DNA from: Zygnema cylindricum
Lineage: Eukaryota; Streptophyta; Zygnematophyceae; Zygnematales; Zygnemataceae
Assembly (NCBI GenBank): GCA_037447655.1
Contig: JBBHKE010000203.1
Span: forward strand, 46,828 to 86,367
Length of the DNA stretch: 39,540 bases
Reading direction: 5' to 3'
Shown here piece after piece: positions 21,901 to 34,027 of the stretch (positions are counted from its first letter, which is position 1; each line of letters starts with the position of its first letter). A model generated the notes under the pieces. It was not told the origin of the DNA, did no database searches, and saw only the letters and a program-made list of their open reading frames with translations. The position numbers were made by a program, and so were the translations under genes.

Positions 21901-24900
21901 ACTGACACTTCATCGTTATATGGCAGTCACTGTCATGTGTTTTAGACATTGTGACATCCAAGACTGTTTTTTTTTTTGAAGCTGGTGCATTAGTGAGCAT
22001 TATCGGCTAAATTTTCAGTGTCCCAGCAATGCATGTTTATATTACTCCCCCTCCCTTTGCTGTTTTTTTTCACTCTTACTGCTAGTTGGATACAAAATCT
22101 GTGCTGCTGTGATGGTGGATCTCGTTTAACTGGCGACTGTTCATCATTGTTAGTTTGGGTTGTGTTGGCAAGGTTATGGATCTATCTGCTAATATCCCAG
22201 ACTAGGCGCATTGTGGAAAAACCCACGTTGCATGTCAAACAGACAGCTGCTTTTCTCTAAAAAATTACAGAGGAAAAAGATTAAATTCTTGAATAGTGTG
22301 AACTGCATTAATAGTGGTGACCCTGTACATCCTGCAGGCTGTTTCTCGGCTAGAGGAACTTGGACAAGCAGCAATAGCGGGATACACGAGTCCTCCGAAT
22401 ATGTTCATGTTTAATTCTGTGCTTAACGGCTGCGCCTATGCAGTAAACCAATCGCTCGCGGACAGATGTCTTGCAGTGATGCACCAACAAGGAACTGCTC
22501 TCGACTCAGAGTCATATGCGGAGCTGATGAAGGTGCTGAAGCAAGATCTAGGGTGCTTTACACTATCTTTTCACTTGTATTGGTGACCTGTCTCGTTTCC
22601 TGTCCATCCGCCTGTACCATTGTGAATTAGTAGCATTCTGGGTCTTGCTTGAAATGTTTTAGTAGCTGTGTTCTGAAGAAATTTGGGTTTACCAGCTGGC
22701 GGGCCTAGCAGGTGACATTGCGGCTGTACATAGGTGGTGGAAAGAACTCCTGAACCAATTGAAGCCCTCTCATTTGGCATATAATGCCCGTATTACCGCT
22801 CTCGCAAGGTGTGGATTTTTCGATGAAGCCGTTGAGGCACTTCATGAGTTTTGTGACGTGGCTCTGAAGAGGCAGCTGGAAGTACCGAAGGCGAAGTATC
22901 GAGGGGTGGTGAGACTGAATAGCTCTTCTCAGCAGAAGACCTCCCAGGCACTGGTGGATAAGAGAAGAGATGGAAGACAGCCTCTGGTTTTTTCAGGAGA
23001 TTCATGTGCAGTATTGGAAATGGCAAGGGACCATGGAGGAAGCATAAGATCAACTGAAACGGAAGTTGAGAAAATTCAAATCAGGGATCAAAATACTACC
23101 GTGGAGTGGGAAATAAAAGGATATGACAAGGGGATGAGCTCCAAGGTGGGAGGGGAGGTGACAGGCTGGTGGAACAGTGGGCTTGTGGACTCGTTGGACG
23201 AGTGGATTCAGAAAGAGTTAGTTATTGCCCATAACGCAGTTATCAATGTGGCTGGTCAACAAGGGGACTACGAGTTGGCTGCAAAACTGGTTTCACAGGT
23301 GTGAACGGGAGTTTTCAGATCAATATATGGTCCTTAGAGATTATCAAATCGCAGATGTTATCGTGGAGAAGAGGTTATCTACATTGTAGGTTGCTTCAGG
23401 CATATCGTCCAATGTTTTCCATTATGTACAGGCATTGTAGTTGAAGTCCTAATTTCGTACCCTACTGAGTCAGTAGATGTCCAGATAAGTGTCAGAAAAA
23501 GGTACACCATTCATTGTTATTAGAGTAAAAGGAGTATTGAAGTATTAAAATCAGAAAAACTAATTTAAGGTTGGGAAACATGTCTGCTTGCTGTCCGCTC
23601 ATATAATATGCAATACTAATATTACTTTGTTACACATCACAGAATCAGTGTTATTAGTGATGAACTGTGTAATGATGCATGGCCTCTCGTTTTTAACTCG
23701 TCGATGTATTGGAAATGATCCTTTAGAAGCCTGTAATAAATATCTTGACGTTGGTCAGGAACACATTGCGGACTGAACTTGCAGAGTAGTCCCAGAGATA
23801 GCTTTTTTGTTCATTACTTTAATTTTGAATCAATTGGGGAACATCGGGAGGATTTTGAATCAGACTATAGCAGGTATAATTTGTTATTGTTGACATGGCT
23901 TTTAGAATTTTTTTTCAGGCTTTTTGGTTCTATAGCCATTCTTGTTGAACTCGTTTCATATCAAAAGAAGCTCTATTCCCCAGTTTTTAAGTCAATAGTG
24001 AGTAGGGGTGAGTGGTCTCGCAGATGCTGGAGGGAGGCCTCAAGTTGGATAGCCATAGCTACAATGCTTGGATGAGGGCGGCAGCAAAAGGAGGAAGTGT
24101 GGATAATACTTTACGAGTGGTAAAGCCCTGAAATCTCTGCACTGCAAATGAAGTCCTTCCTTTTTTGCCCGGCTCTGTGTACTGGAAAATGATATTTTTA
24201 TGCTGCTTTCCCATCACTTGAAGTGGGTTGATTCTCCTTTGTATTGAGTTGAACACCTCGTGCCTACTATTTCAAACACGCGATTGGTTGACAGGAATAA
24301 AGTTTCTCAGGTCAAATTTAACTACTAAAAAAACGTCGGTTATTCCTGTGAGAGTAGAGCAATCTTTTACTCCTTTCTGTTCATGCCGCGTAGTCACTTA
24401 TGTGAATATGCTGACATGTTTGTATTCTGAGGAACTAAGCTTCCTATGCCTCATGAGTAGTTTTGAGCTTGAAAATACGGTAAAATAAATGCTATGTCAT
24501 TGACAGACTTTTGCATCTGACTTGAATTGTATACTGTCAAGTTTATTTTCAAAAGGTTAGTCTTATGTCATTCTTGCCTCCCTTCATGTTTTTGAGACCT
24601 TTTGACACATTTTGCGCTAGAGAGATGAGGTCTCTCGATTTGCTTCCATATTGCATATACCCAATTTCCAGTCAGATTGAAGGTCCTCTTCTCCTTTAAG
24701 ATTGGCGCAACTGCTTCTGTTTCATATTTTTTTCTCTCCACGGCGATGACAGTTGTATTTTGAGAAATGAAGCTGCGCTGTCAACAGAATTTCGATCTTC
24801 ACACAGCAACCTCACCATCAATTGTTCGTGTCACCAAGTCAGAGGTTCTTGGTTTAAATACTTAGCTGTTGGATAGAAGTATGAACATAAACCGGAAACT

Positions 24901-27900
24901 TCTTTCTATTTTGACTTCATATGCTGGGTAGTGAAGGTTGTGTAAGCATATGAATGTCCTTACTTTGTAATATGAACTTACTTTTACCAGCATCTCTCTT
25001 TTAATTCTTTGTCCCCAGCCCGGTTGGTTTGTATGTTTGAAACTTGGTTTGATTGTCTGAAACACGGTTCAAATTTTTAAAACTCAGTTTAAAACTATAT
25101 TTTGGCGGCGTCCTTTTTGTTAACATCTGAAATTTAGTTCAAATTTCTGAAACCTGATTTGCACGACTCAAACCCAGTTCAAACTTCTAAAACCCAGTTC
25201 AATTGTGGACTCAGTGGAAGAGTATGCAGGCAGGTGGTTTGGAGCCGGACCGTCACAGTCATGAGGCTCTCATACAGGCGCTTTGTAAGGAGGGTCGGCT
25301 TGAAGAGGCAGAGAATCTGCTGGAGGAGATGACGAACAAGGGCGGTCATATGAGGCCATCGAAGTATGCCTTCAATGCTCTTTTAGAGGCTTGTACAACA
25401 CAGGTACAGAGATTCTCCTAGGAGACATTTTTGTTTGCTTGTGATCTAACACTTTTTGGCAGTTGATTTCTTGCTGAAAACTCAGTTATTTTGGACGGAT
25501 AGCCTACTGGAGCGCTTCATGTACATATGCACGACAAGCAGTCTAAACTGTGCAGTTTTGTACAGTTAGTTACTTGAGTGAAAGATGATTGAGTCTTGGA
25601 AGTGATTCATGCTATTTATTTTTGACATCCTTACTCATGCCTTTTTTAATTTCTCGTGTCAAGTTGTGACGTGCACACCTCCAAGTATTATGTGTGATGT
25701 TTATTTATGCACGTCTTTTCTTTTCGTGGTAAATATATCTCTTGCATGTTCTTGCTTGTAAGTTCTATCAAAGTTGTGTCTGTAACAAAAATGTATTTCC
25801 ACCCCTTTTATACAAATTTTTCAGTCTGATTGCACCCTTCATTTTTTTTGACAGAAATGTAAATCCAATTAAATACTTAAAAATTTCCTTCTTTCACCAA
25901 TTCACTTGCAGGGCGAGCCTTCTCGGGCAGTATCAATCTATCGACAAATGCGAGAAGCTCAGGTATTGCCTGACGTTTGTACTTTTTTGGCTCTCCTGGG
26001 AGCTTGTGCGGGACCACGCAAGTTAGGTGCCGAGAGTGGCACATGGTCAATGGAGGAGGTTCTGGAACGTGTCTCCGTAATCGAAGAGGAAATGATTCGG
26101 ACTGGTGTGCATCACAACAAGGCCACATACTCAGCCATGGTATAAATCCTTGATTTACTCCCAGGCATTACATTGTTCATTGTTATTATAGCATGAACTG
26201 TACTAAGAGTGCCGATTTTTTGGGGGCTACAAATAAATTAGCCTAGGCCACAGTGTTTATAAACCCCAGATGATAGGCGTTCTTCTAGGCTCTTGTTTTG
26301 AATGACTGTTGTTTTCCCGTCCATACTATTTGCTACTGTTCTATATAAAGTGAATTCACGATTAATATATCGCAATATCAGTAATATTATAATATTCAAC
26401 ATGTTGCAACTTCGACATTGATCAAGTTTGCCGGTGAATATTGATATCGCGATAACTGCCGATAGCTGACCAGCAAATGTATGGTACTTAGTGTATAAAT
26501 CTATGACAAACAGAAAATACATCTCGTCAAATCTTGGCCCGACACTTGATTGCCCGGAAATTCTGCTCACAAAATCTGAAAAACAAACATTAAGGTATAA
26601 ATGATGTTTTATCTCCGTGGAATTGGAATGAAATGTCACTAAGCTTGCTCATGATCATTCCATTCTTCGAACCACCAAGGCAAACCATATCACTACTTTC
26701 GTCCAAGTTGAGGTCAGGGCCAACTTAAAGTCTTTTTTAACGCTGTTTTATGTGGAAAGAATTTACGTTTTCAATATATATTTGCTTTCTTCAAAATGGG
26801 CGTTTTTGGGTACATTAGCAACTAAACTAAACTTCAACTTGAAGGGATTTGGAGCCGGTATTCCTTGAGCAGTTACAGGTTTTGGGACAAGAGCGTCATA
26901 TTGGGCCAATGTTGGAGCGTCTTCAGGAAGGAAGAGGGAAAACGGATATCCATAATCGCCCCCTCCTTGATTCCGTGGCTTTCAATATAGTCATTGACGC
27001 GTGTGTGAGATCAAGTAAGGTGAGAAAAAAAAAATCTAAATTGTTTCTGACACCTTTCCTGTATAGCCGTATGTTTTCTTATGGTATCTTTCGGGGTGAA
27101 TTTTGCTTCTTCTGGACTATGGGGTTATTAGTCATTGTTTATAACTGGTCATGTATTCTAACATACTATGTTCATATGACGTATAGCAGTTTCATACCTA
27201 TATATAGCAGTTATATACATATTATAGAAACCAGTTTTATTTATATTAGTTATAAAAATATTAGAAAAAAAATATTAAAACTGGTTTATATTAGTTATTT
27301 ATAAATTTATATTAGTTATAGCAGGCTCACACCTATATATTTGTAGTTCATATGACAATGACTAACATATGACAATAAATTTTTGGGTAAGGCTGTGTTG
27401 TATGAAATTTTCTAATAACTTTTAAATCTGGCGCGTCCGACTTTGAATAGACGGTTTACTATTTTAGATTTAAGCTGCCGGTACTCTAGATTCACGGGGA
27501 AAATTTGGAAAGTGATGTGTTCGTATTCGTATGCAAGCTGGGAATTGGATAAAGAGATTTGTGAGAGTGTTTCCAAACAGGATAATTTTTTGAAATCACT
27601 CATTTGGCTTGAGGTGAGTAGAATACAAGCTTTCAGTGAACTGAACTGAGGAAAATCTTTTGGGAGAATAGATAGAAGCTTTTCGTTGTAACTCCCTGTT
27701 ATTGTTTTCTTTGGCCTAATGGATTGTTGTATATGTGAAACAAACACTTCCATGGACTAGTGGCAGTAAGGTCCAGCATGCAGAACCCTTCTTTCAGTAT
27801 TTCTTTTCATGCTCCTTTAGCTCACTGAATGATCAATTAATGTAACCATGTTAGTCTTTTGGGTCGTCTTCTTTGTCCGCCTTTTTTAGTCATCTTCTTG

Positions 27901-29190
27901 ATATCTTCAATTTTCTTCTATCTTTGTTGGGGCGAGTCCAGATGGACACTGCGATGGAGGTATTTGAGCAGATGGAGAAGGCAGGAATAGTTCCCTCCAT
28001 TTTTACTTACAACACACTAATTAATGGCTGTTCTTACACCGATGAGAAACCGGCACAAATGGCTCTAGCTTTTGAGCTGGCTGATTCCATGAAATCAAAA
28101 GGCATCACCCCTGATCGTGTGACCTATAATACCCTTCTCAAGGTGAGTCGCTCTCCTTCTCCCCCTTCCCGTCCCTTGCCCTCTCCCTCTCTTGCTCTCT
28201 TTCTCTCTTCCTCTCTTCCTCTTCACTCTTCCTCTCTTCCTCTTCTCTCTTCCTCACTTCCTTTCTCTCTCTCTTTAAAAAAAATAAAAATAAAATGACT
28301 TCTCGACATTTTTGCGGCGGGACCTCTCATAGGTGGTTTGCCATGGAGGAGAGGTAGATGTGGCTCTGCAGCTCTTGCTGGAGATGAACTCAAGGGGGTT
28401 AAAACCTGACCGGACATCCTTCAACACTATTATGGCGTCAGCCAAGCATCACGTAAGAGTACAAGAAACTTGACTTTTCTGAGCCCACCTGATGGCAGTT
28501 TCAGTTGTCAGTTTCCAGTTGTGTCCTGGCAGATTTCATTGCGTGAGTGCGTGAGGGAATGGTTATTTTTGTATTGTCCCAACTTAGAAGCCTCTTTTGC
28601 TGCCCTCTTTTTTAGTCAGTTTTTTCTTCCTTTCCTTACCTTTGTAATTCTCTTCCCTTTTCTGTTTCTAAAGACATTCGAGTTTGTATTTTGGACTGCA
28701 GAAACGAGTGGATGTGTTGGAGTTTTTACTTGAGCATATGCACCGCCTATCAATTGCCCCGGATGTTACTACTTGCAGTTTTACAGTTTCTGGTTATATC
28801 GCAGACGATCGTCCAAACGAGGCATTAGAAGCCCTTCGTGTTTTAAGTACTCGAATGGTTCGACTCACAGTAGGGGATTTACAAGACGGTAGTATTACCG
28901 TTAATAATGTTGACATGGATAAGGATAAAGCTTCTCAACAACATTTACCAGTTAGCAATGATTTGGAAGGAGGCTCGTCAGTTTCGGATGAGTTAGCGCA
29001 ACTATCGGACGAAGAGTTGTTGGAGATTGGTGTGATATGTGACGATCTTGAAGCTATGGGAAAGTATATGTTACGACTTTCGTCTGTGTTGGATGGTGGG
29101 GAACAAAAGTGGATGGCTGAGAGAAGTCCATGGGCAGCACGATTACGCATTTTGTATGGCAGAAAATTAAGGGGTTTAACTAATCAATAG
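18953..29190 (+). CDS. P-class pentatricopeptide repeat protein, 12 exons
   Basis: Probable organellar RNA-binding protein. Exons: 18953-19121, 20730-21016, 21173-21280, 22338-22532, 22696-23298, 24024-24119, 25215-25403, 25912-26139, 26855-27019, 27942-28142, 28333-28452, 28702-29190 (TAG). They join in frame to 949 aa. The N-terminus (MSRANVLKKALLALDVTVRN, Arg/Lys/Ser-rich with few acids) fits an organelle transit peptide. About a dozen 35-residue PPR motifs are visible, for example ALEVFRLMKARGVVPNEISH (about 154-173), SHSYNAWMRAAAKGG, AENLLEEMTNKGGHMRPSKY, AMEVFEQMEKAGIVPSIFTY and ALQLLLEMNSRGLKPDRTSF. Exon 5 carries a charged non-PPR insertion (roughly residues 310-425). The C-terminus has a unique acidic segment and ends in ARLRILYGRKLRG; no E or DYW domain is seen. 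The exon 9 start is the weakest junction; 26855 is chosen because it keeps phase. I do not recognise the orthologue. The last three exons are duplicated downstream. Confidence 0.87.
25030..25205 (+). repeat. Degenerate ~22-nt repeat abutting the exon 7 acceptor of the PPR gene
   Basis: Six or more variants of CTGAAACCCAGTTCAAATTT run up to the acceptor at 25214 (GTGGACTCAG). Examples are CTGAAACACGGTTCAAATTT, CTGAAATTTAGTTCAAATTT, CTCAAACCCAGTTCAAACTT and CTAAAACCCAGTTCAATTG. Several units contain their own CAG. The array is interrupted near 25095-25125. Confidence 0.7.
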
Positions 29191-32100
29191 AGGCACTGGA
29201 AGGCGAAAGTTCAAGTGTGACCTCGAGACAGGTGAAAACTTGCTTTTTCGAGGACTTTCTCAACTCACAGTCAGGATAGATGCGACATTTTGTTCCAAGA
29301 ACAATAGTAAGGAAGCATTCGTCATAATTTAATACAAATGAGGCTTAAGCAAATGATTGAGGTAGCCACATGACTATTGCCATTGTAGAAATATCAACGC
29401 TAAAACAGATATGAAACCTTTTACAGTTGTTCAAAAAAAGTACATGGATACAAAAGGAAGGAGGAGCCAAAACAAAACTGCTCCCAAAGAATCACGCTGA
29501 ATGATTAAGTTGCGACCTTTTCTAAGCCCGTTACTTACAATGGTCCAGTAGCTTAAAAATTTGCAGGTTGCTTTGTGCTAGTAATAAGTTCTAAAGAGTA
29601 CCCGCTTTAGTTGAAAGCCGTGACTGTAATCTTTTTTCCCTTCAATTAACTCCTTGGGTACAGAAAAGCGTCAGTGCGTAGAAGGATAATAGATAAAGCA
29701 TGGTAGAGTTTGAGGCAGTTTGAGTTTGTGAAGTCTTCTGTTTGTTCGCAGTAGATACACAACAATCAGCGTTAGTATTTGTGCTATATGAGCATACTGA
29801 CAGTCGAGGCTACACATTCAGGTGGTGAGTGTCGAGTGGAAAGTCTTGTTTGAGGTAAAAAGCAGGTTTCCTGTGTTTGCGTGATGCATGGCATGCAATA
29901 AGAGGGGGAGGGGGAGAGGGAGAGAGGGAGAGAGGGAGTGAGGGAAGGAGACAATGGAGAAGGGAGTGGGGAGTCATAAATATATCAAGATGCAGCGGGA
30001 TAATATACGCAGGCATAACATGTTACAGGCAACTTATATCTCATGATATTGACTCATTTCATGACATAGATTGCTTTCTACCAAGAATATGCATAATGGT
30101 AAAAACAACAACATGGTCGCTCTTTTGATGCTTGGCGTGGTCAGAACAGCAAAGTAAATGTCATATGGCCATTAGGAAGTTCAGCCTGACTGTGCATTTG
30201 TTTTAGCTCTTGCTGTGTTGTTTTGCAACAAAGCTTTCACCTGCCCGTGTTCCTGTTTGCACTATGATTATTGTGGGAATTACTCCAATTCAAACAGATA
30301 CTTTGTTTGTTTGTCAGTTTGTTTGTTAGTTTGTTTGTTTGTTGGTTTGTTGGTTTGCTGGTTTGTTTGTTTGTTTGTTTGTTTGTTTGTCTGTTTCTAG
30401 TTTATTTGTTGATTTTGTTTTTTCCATACGAAGGCTGCAAGAAAGGGAAAAGAGACATGTTTATTATACAAAATCATTTTGTACTAGTAGTGGAGCTTTC
30501 AGCAACTTCAATATTTTGTTTAAAACAACACCAAATGAAGCATCCTGAATTACTTTCATGTTATCATCAACATTACCATCAAGTGTTACAGTGCGAGTTT
30601 GACTTAATGGTAACTTAAAAATAAATGTTTCTTTTCATTCACCGTCTCTACAAAGACGAATGAAATTCTTTCCTAATTTCTAGATACAGTCTTAACGGTC
30701 ATAATTCACTCACTCAAGCAGCGACGGGCGGCATGTAAATGTATGTACACAGGGATTAAGTTTTTTCACCCATTGAGTGGAGCTTTTCCCTGTGCACACG
30801 TGTCGCATTTTGAACTTAAGACCCAATCAAAAGGTAATGATCTCACGCCACCATCCGACAACTAATCTGACAAGTGTGCACGGATAAAAGATGTCAAGAA
30901 AAGTATTCGTCAAAGACGAGATTTACCCCTACAGTACACCGTAAATCACTAAGTGTAAAGAAATTATTAGATTAAAGAAACAAATGTTGTTGTTAACTCT
31001 ATTTTGGGTTCAAGGCCTCACACCAATAAAACATTAACACTAATTTATACATCTAACACTAATTTGGATCCAAATTAACATATTGTAACAGATATAGCCT
31101 GTCTTCACATAACCGACGTTTGAACATGTGAGAACAGGTTAGTGCAACTTTCCCCGGTCTTTATTACTAGGAATCAAATCTAAGTGCGCTTTCCCGTGTC
31201 GACCCCGTTATCTGACAATTTTTAAGTACGTTTATACGAAATAACAAGCCTCTTTACACACTGCACTATTGAAAGACCGTCAAAATTAGAGTAATTGACA
31301 CTTATAAAACCGTACCTATATTAGCGCAAAAGAAAAAATAGAATTGTCGACTCTATTTCACGTTCGGGAGTCAAAAACTTAAGGGTCTTGAATAGTGTTA
31401 TTAACGGTGTAGTAATTGTGATTTAAGGTATAGTACCCTAGCCTCATAGTCATACAGCCGCCCGTACGATTTCTGAACCCGAGATCGGTAGGGGAACCAA
31501 AACCATGTCCGTGTTCGGTTTGGCTCTAAGCGCTTTTTTTTTTTTTTCAAGGCTTTTAAACAGCCTTTGTTGGGCGTTTAGTCCTTTGGGATTTTGGTAT
31601 TTTACCTTTGATGGTCATCAACTCTTTTCGGTAACAAATCATGTTCTGTACTTTGATAGTCTTATCATCTCTTTTTTTGGAAATAATTTTTTCTTCTTTA
31701 TGGAAGTAAAATAGTAAATCGAACAATAAATACCCCAACCAACCCGAAACCATTACTGACATACCCCATTTTTTTCGCAGATTATCACCACTAAATTTGA
31801 GAGTAAGTCGGTTCGGTAAATAGTAAGGGTAGGTTCGGAAACCTGAAGCAAGCATGTCACCTTTCACCGGAAGGTAAAAAATTTGACGGAATGATTGGCC
31901 GTTAGAATTTCCGCACTGAATTACTGCTCTGCTTCGTATTTTTCAAGTTCAACGTTAAAAAAAAGGGTCTAAACTCTAAACGTCGTCAACATTTAACTTT
32001 TATTTTAGGGCTTCGATGTTTCTGTCCATACTGTAACCCTAAATAAAGGTAATGTACGGACATACGGGAAATTTAAATATATAGTCAAGGAATTATGAGA

Positions 32101-32203
32101 GAAAAGAAAATTAAAGGAAAAACTAAAAAAATATATAAAAAATCAAGAGATAAAAAGTGAAAAAAAAAAAAAAAAACTTTTGTTTTCATTTCGTAATTTC
32201 CAA
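27367..32203 (+). repeat. Tandem duplication, copy A (4837 bp)
   Basis: The unit begins ATATGACAATAAATTTTTGG in intron 9 of the PPR gene and ends TTTCGTAATTTCCAA, where copy B starts directly. It holds PPR exons 10-12, the 3' UTR region and about 2.3 kb of AT-rich flank. From 27367 to about 29859 it matches copy B almost perfectly; I saw one substitution (T 28667 versus A 33504). From 29859 on, substitutions and indels are frequent. Confidence 0.95.
29191..32203. other. 3' flank of the PPR gene within copy A, no gene recognised
   Basis: It contains the 3' UTR of the PPR gene, a GA-rich simple repeat at about 29896-29955, and a TTTG tetranucleotide array at 30301-30392 with TTGG interruptions. 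The remainder is AT-rich, with short open frames lacking any recognisable domain, such as 31505-31714. The same DNA recurs, diverged, in copy B. It may be part of an old dispersed repeat, but no terminal repeats or coding remnants were found. Confidence 0.55.
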
Positions 32204-32778
32204 ATATGACAATAAATTTTTGGGTAAGGCTGTGTTGTATGAAATTTTCTAATAACTTTTAAATCTGGCGCGTCCGACTTTGAATAGACGGTTTACTATT
32301 TTAGATTTAAGCTGCCGGTACTCTAGATTCACGGGGAAAATTTGGAAAGTGATGTGTTCGTATTCGTATGCAAGCTGGGAATTGGATAAAGAGATTTGTG
32401 AGAGTGTTTCCAAACAGGATAATTTTTTGAAATCACTCATTTGGCTTGAGGTGAGTAGAATACAAGCTTTCAGTGAACTGAACTGAGGAAAATCTTTTGG
32501 GAGAATAGATAGAAGCTTTTCGTTGTAACTCCCTGTTATTGTTTTCTTTGGCCTAATGGATTGTTGTATATGTGAAACAAACACTTCCATGGACTAGTGG
32601 CAGTAAGGTCCAGCATGCAGAACCCTTCTTTCAGTATTTCTTTTCATGCTCCTTTAGCTCACTGAATGATCAATTAATGTAACCATGTTAGTCTTTTGGG
32701 TCGTCTTCTTTGTCCGCCTTTTTTAGTCATCTTCTTGATATCTTCAATTTTCTTCTATCTTTGTTGGGGCGAGTCCAG

Positions 32779-34027
32779 ATGGACACTGCGATGGAGGTAT
32801 TTGAGCAGATGGAGAAGGCAGGAATAGTTCCCTCCATTTTTACTTACAACACACTAATTAATGGCTGTTCTTACACCGATGAGAAACCGGCACAAATGGC
32901 TCTAGCTTTTGAGCTGGCTGATTCCATGAAATCAAAAGGCATCACCCCTGATCGTGTGACCTATAATACCCTTCTCAAGGTGAGTCGCTCTCCTTCTCCC
33001 CCTTCCCGTCCCTTGCCCTCTCCCTCTCTTGCTCTCTTTCTCTCTTCCTCTCTTCCTCTTCACTCTTCCTCTCTTCCTCTTCTCTCTTCCTCACTTCCTT
33101 TCTCTCTCTCTTTAAAAAAAATAAAAATAAAATGACTTCTCGACATTTTTGCGGCGGGACCTCTCATAGGTGGTTTGCCATGGAGGAGAGGTAGATGTGG
33201 CTCTGCAGCTCTTGCTGGAGATGAACTCAAGGGGGTTAAAACCTGACCGGACATCCTTCAACACTATTATGGCGTCAGCCAAGCATCACGTAAGAGTACA
33301 AGAAACTTGACTTTTCTGAGCCCACCTGATGGCAGTTTCAGTTGTCAGTTTCCAGTTGTGTCCTGGCAGATTTCATTGCGTGAGTGCGTGAGGGAATGGT
33401 TATTTTTGTATTGTCCCAACTTAGAAGCCTCTTTTGCTGCCCTCTTTTTTAGTCAGTTTTTTCTTCCTTTCCTTACCTTTGTAATTCTCTTCCCTTTTCT
33501 GTTACTAAAGACATTCGAGTTTGTATTTTGGACTGCAGAAACGAGTGGATGTGTTGGAGTTTTTACTTGAGCATATGCACCGCCTATCAATTGCCCCGGA
33601 TGTTACTACTTGCAGTTTTACAGTTTCTGGTTATATCGCAGACGATCGTCCAAACGAGGCATTAGAAGCCCTTCGTGTTTTAAGTACTCGAATGGTTCGA
33701 CTCACAGTAGGGGATTTACAAGACGGTAGTATTACCGTTAATAATGTTGACATGGATAAGGATAAAGCTTCTCAACAACATTTACCAGTTAGCAATGATT
33801 TGGAAGGAGGCTCGTCAGTTTCGGATGAGTTAGCGCAACTATCGGACGAAGAGTTGTTGGAGATTGGTGTGATATGTGACGATCTTGAAGCTATGGGAAA
33901 GTATATGTTACGACTTTCGTCTGTGTTGGATGGTGGGGAACAAAAGTGGATGGCTGAGAGAAGTCCATGGGCAGCACGATTACGCATTTTGTATGGCAGA
34001 AAATTAAGGGGTTTAACTAATCAATAG
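32779..34027 (+). pseudogene. Orphan 3' exons of the PPR gene (copies of exons 10-12)
   Basis: Exact-offset copies (+4837) of the last three PPR exons: 32779-32979, 33170-33289 and 33539-34027. The splice sites and the stop codon are intact, and the encoded residues are identical to those of the upstream exons. No start codon or upstream PPR exons precede them except those of the intact gene. They are therefore either a dead gene fragment or an alternative set of terminal exons reachable by splicing from exon 9 at 27019. Either choice would give the same protein but a different 3' UTR. Confidence 0.85.

Noticed and set aside
30215-30618. Phe/Val/Cys/Leu-rich frames here and at 35027-35501
   Set aside because: They are translations of the TTTG array and its flanks, not membrane proteins.
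31505-31714. 69-codon hydrophobic open frame in copy A flank
   Set aside because: A T-rich chance frame; its counterpart in copy B is not preserved as the same open frame.
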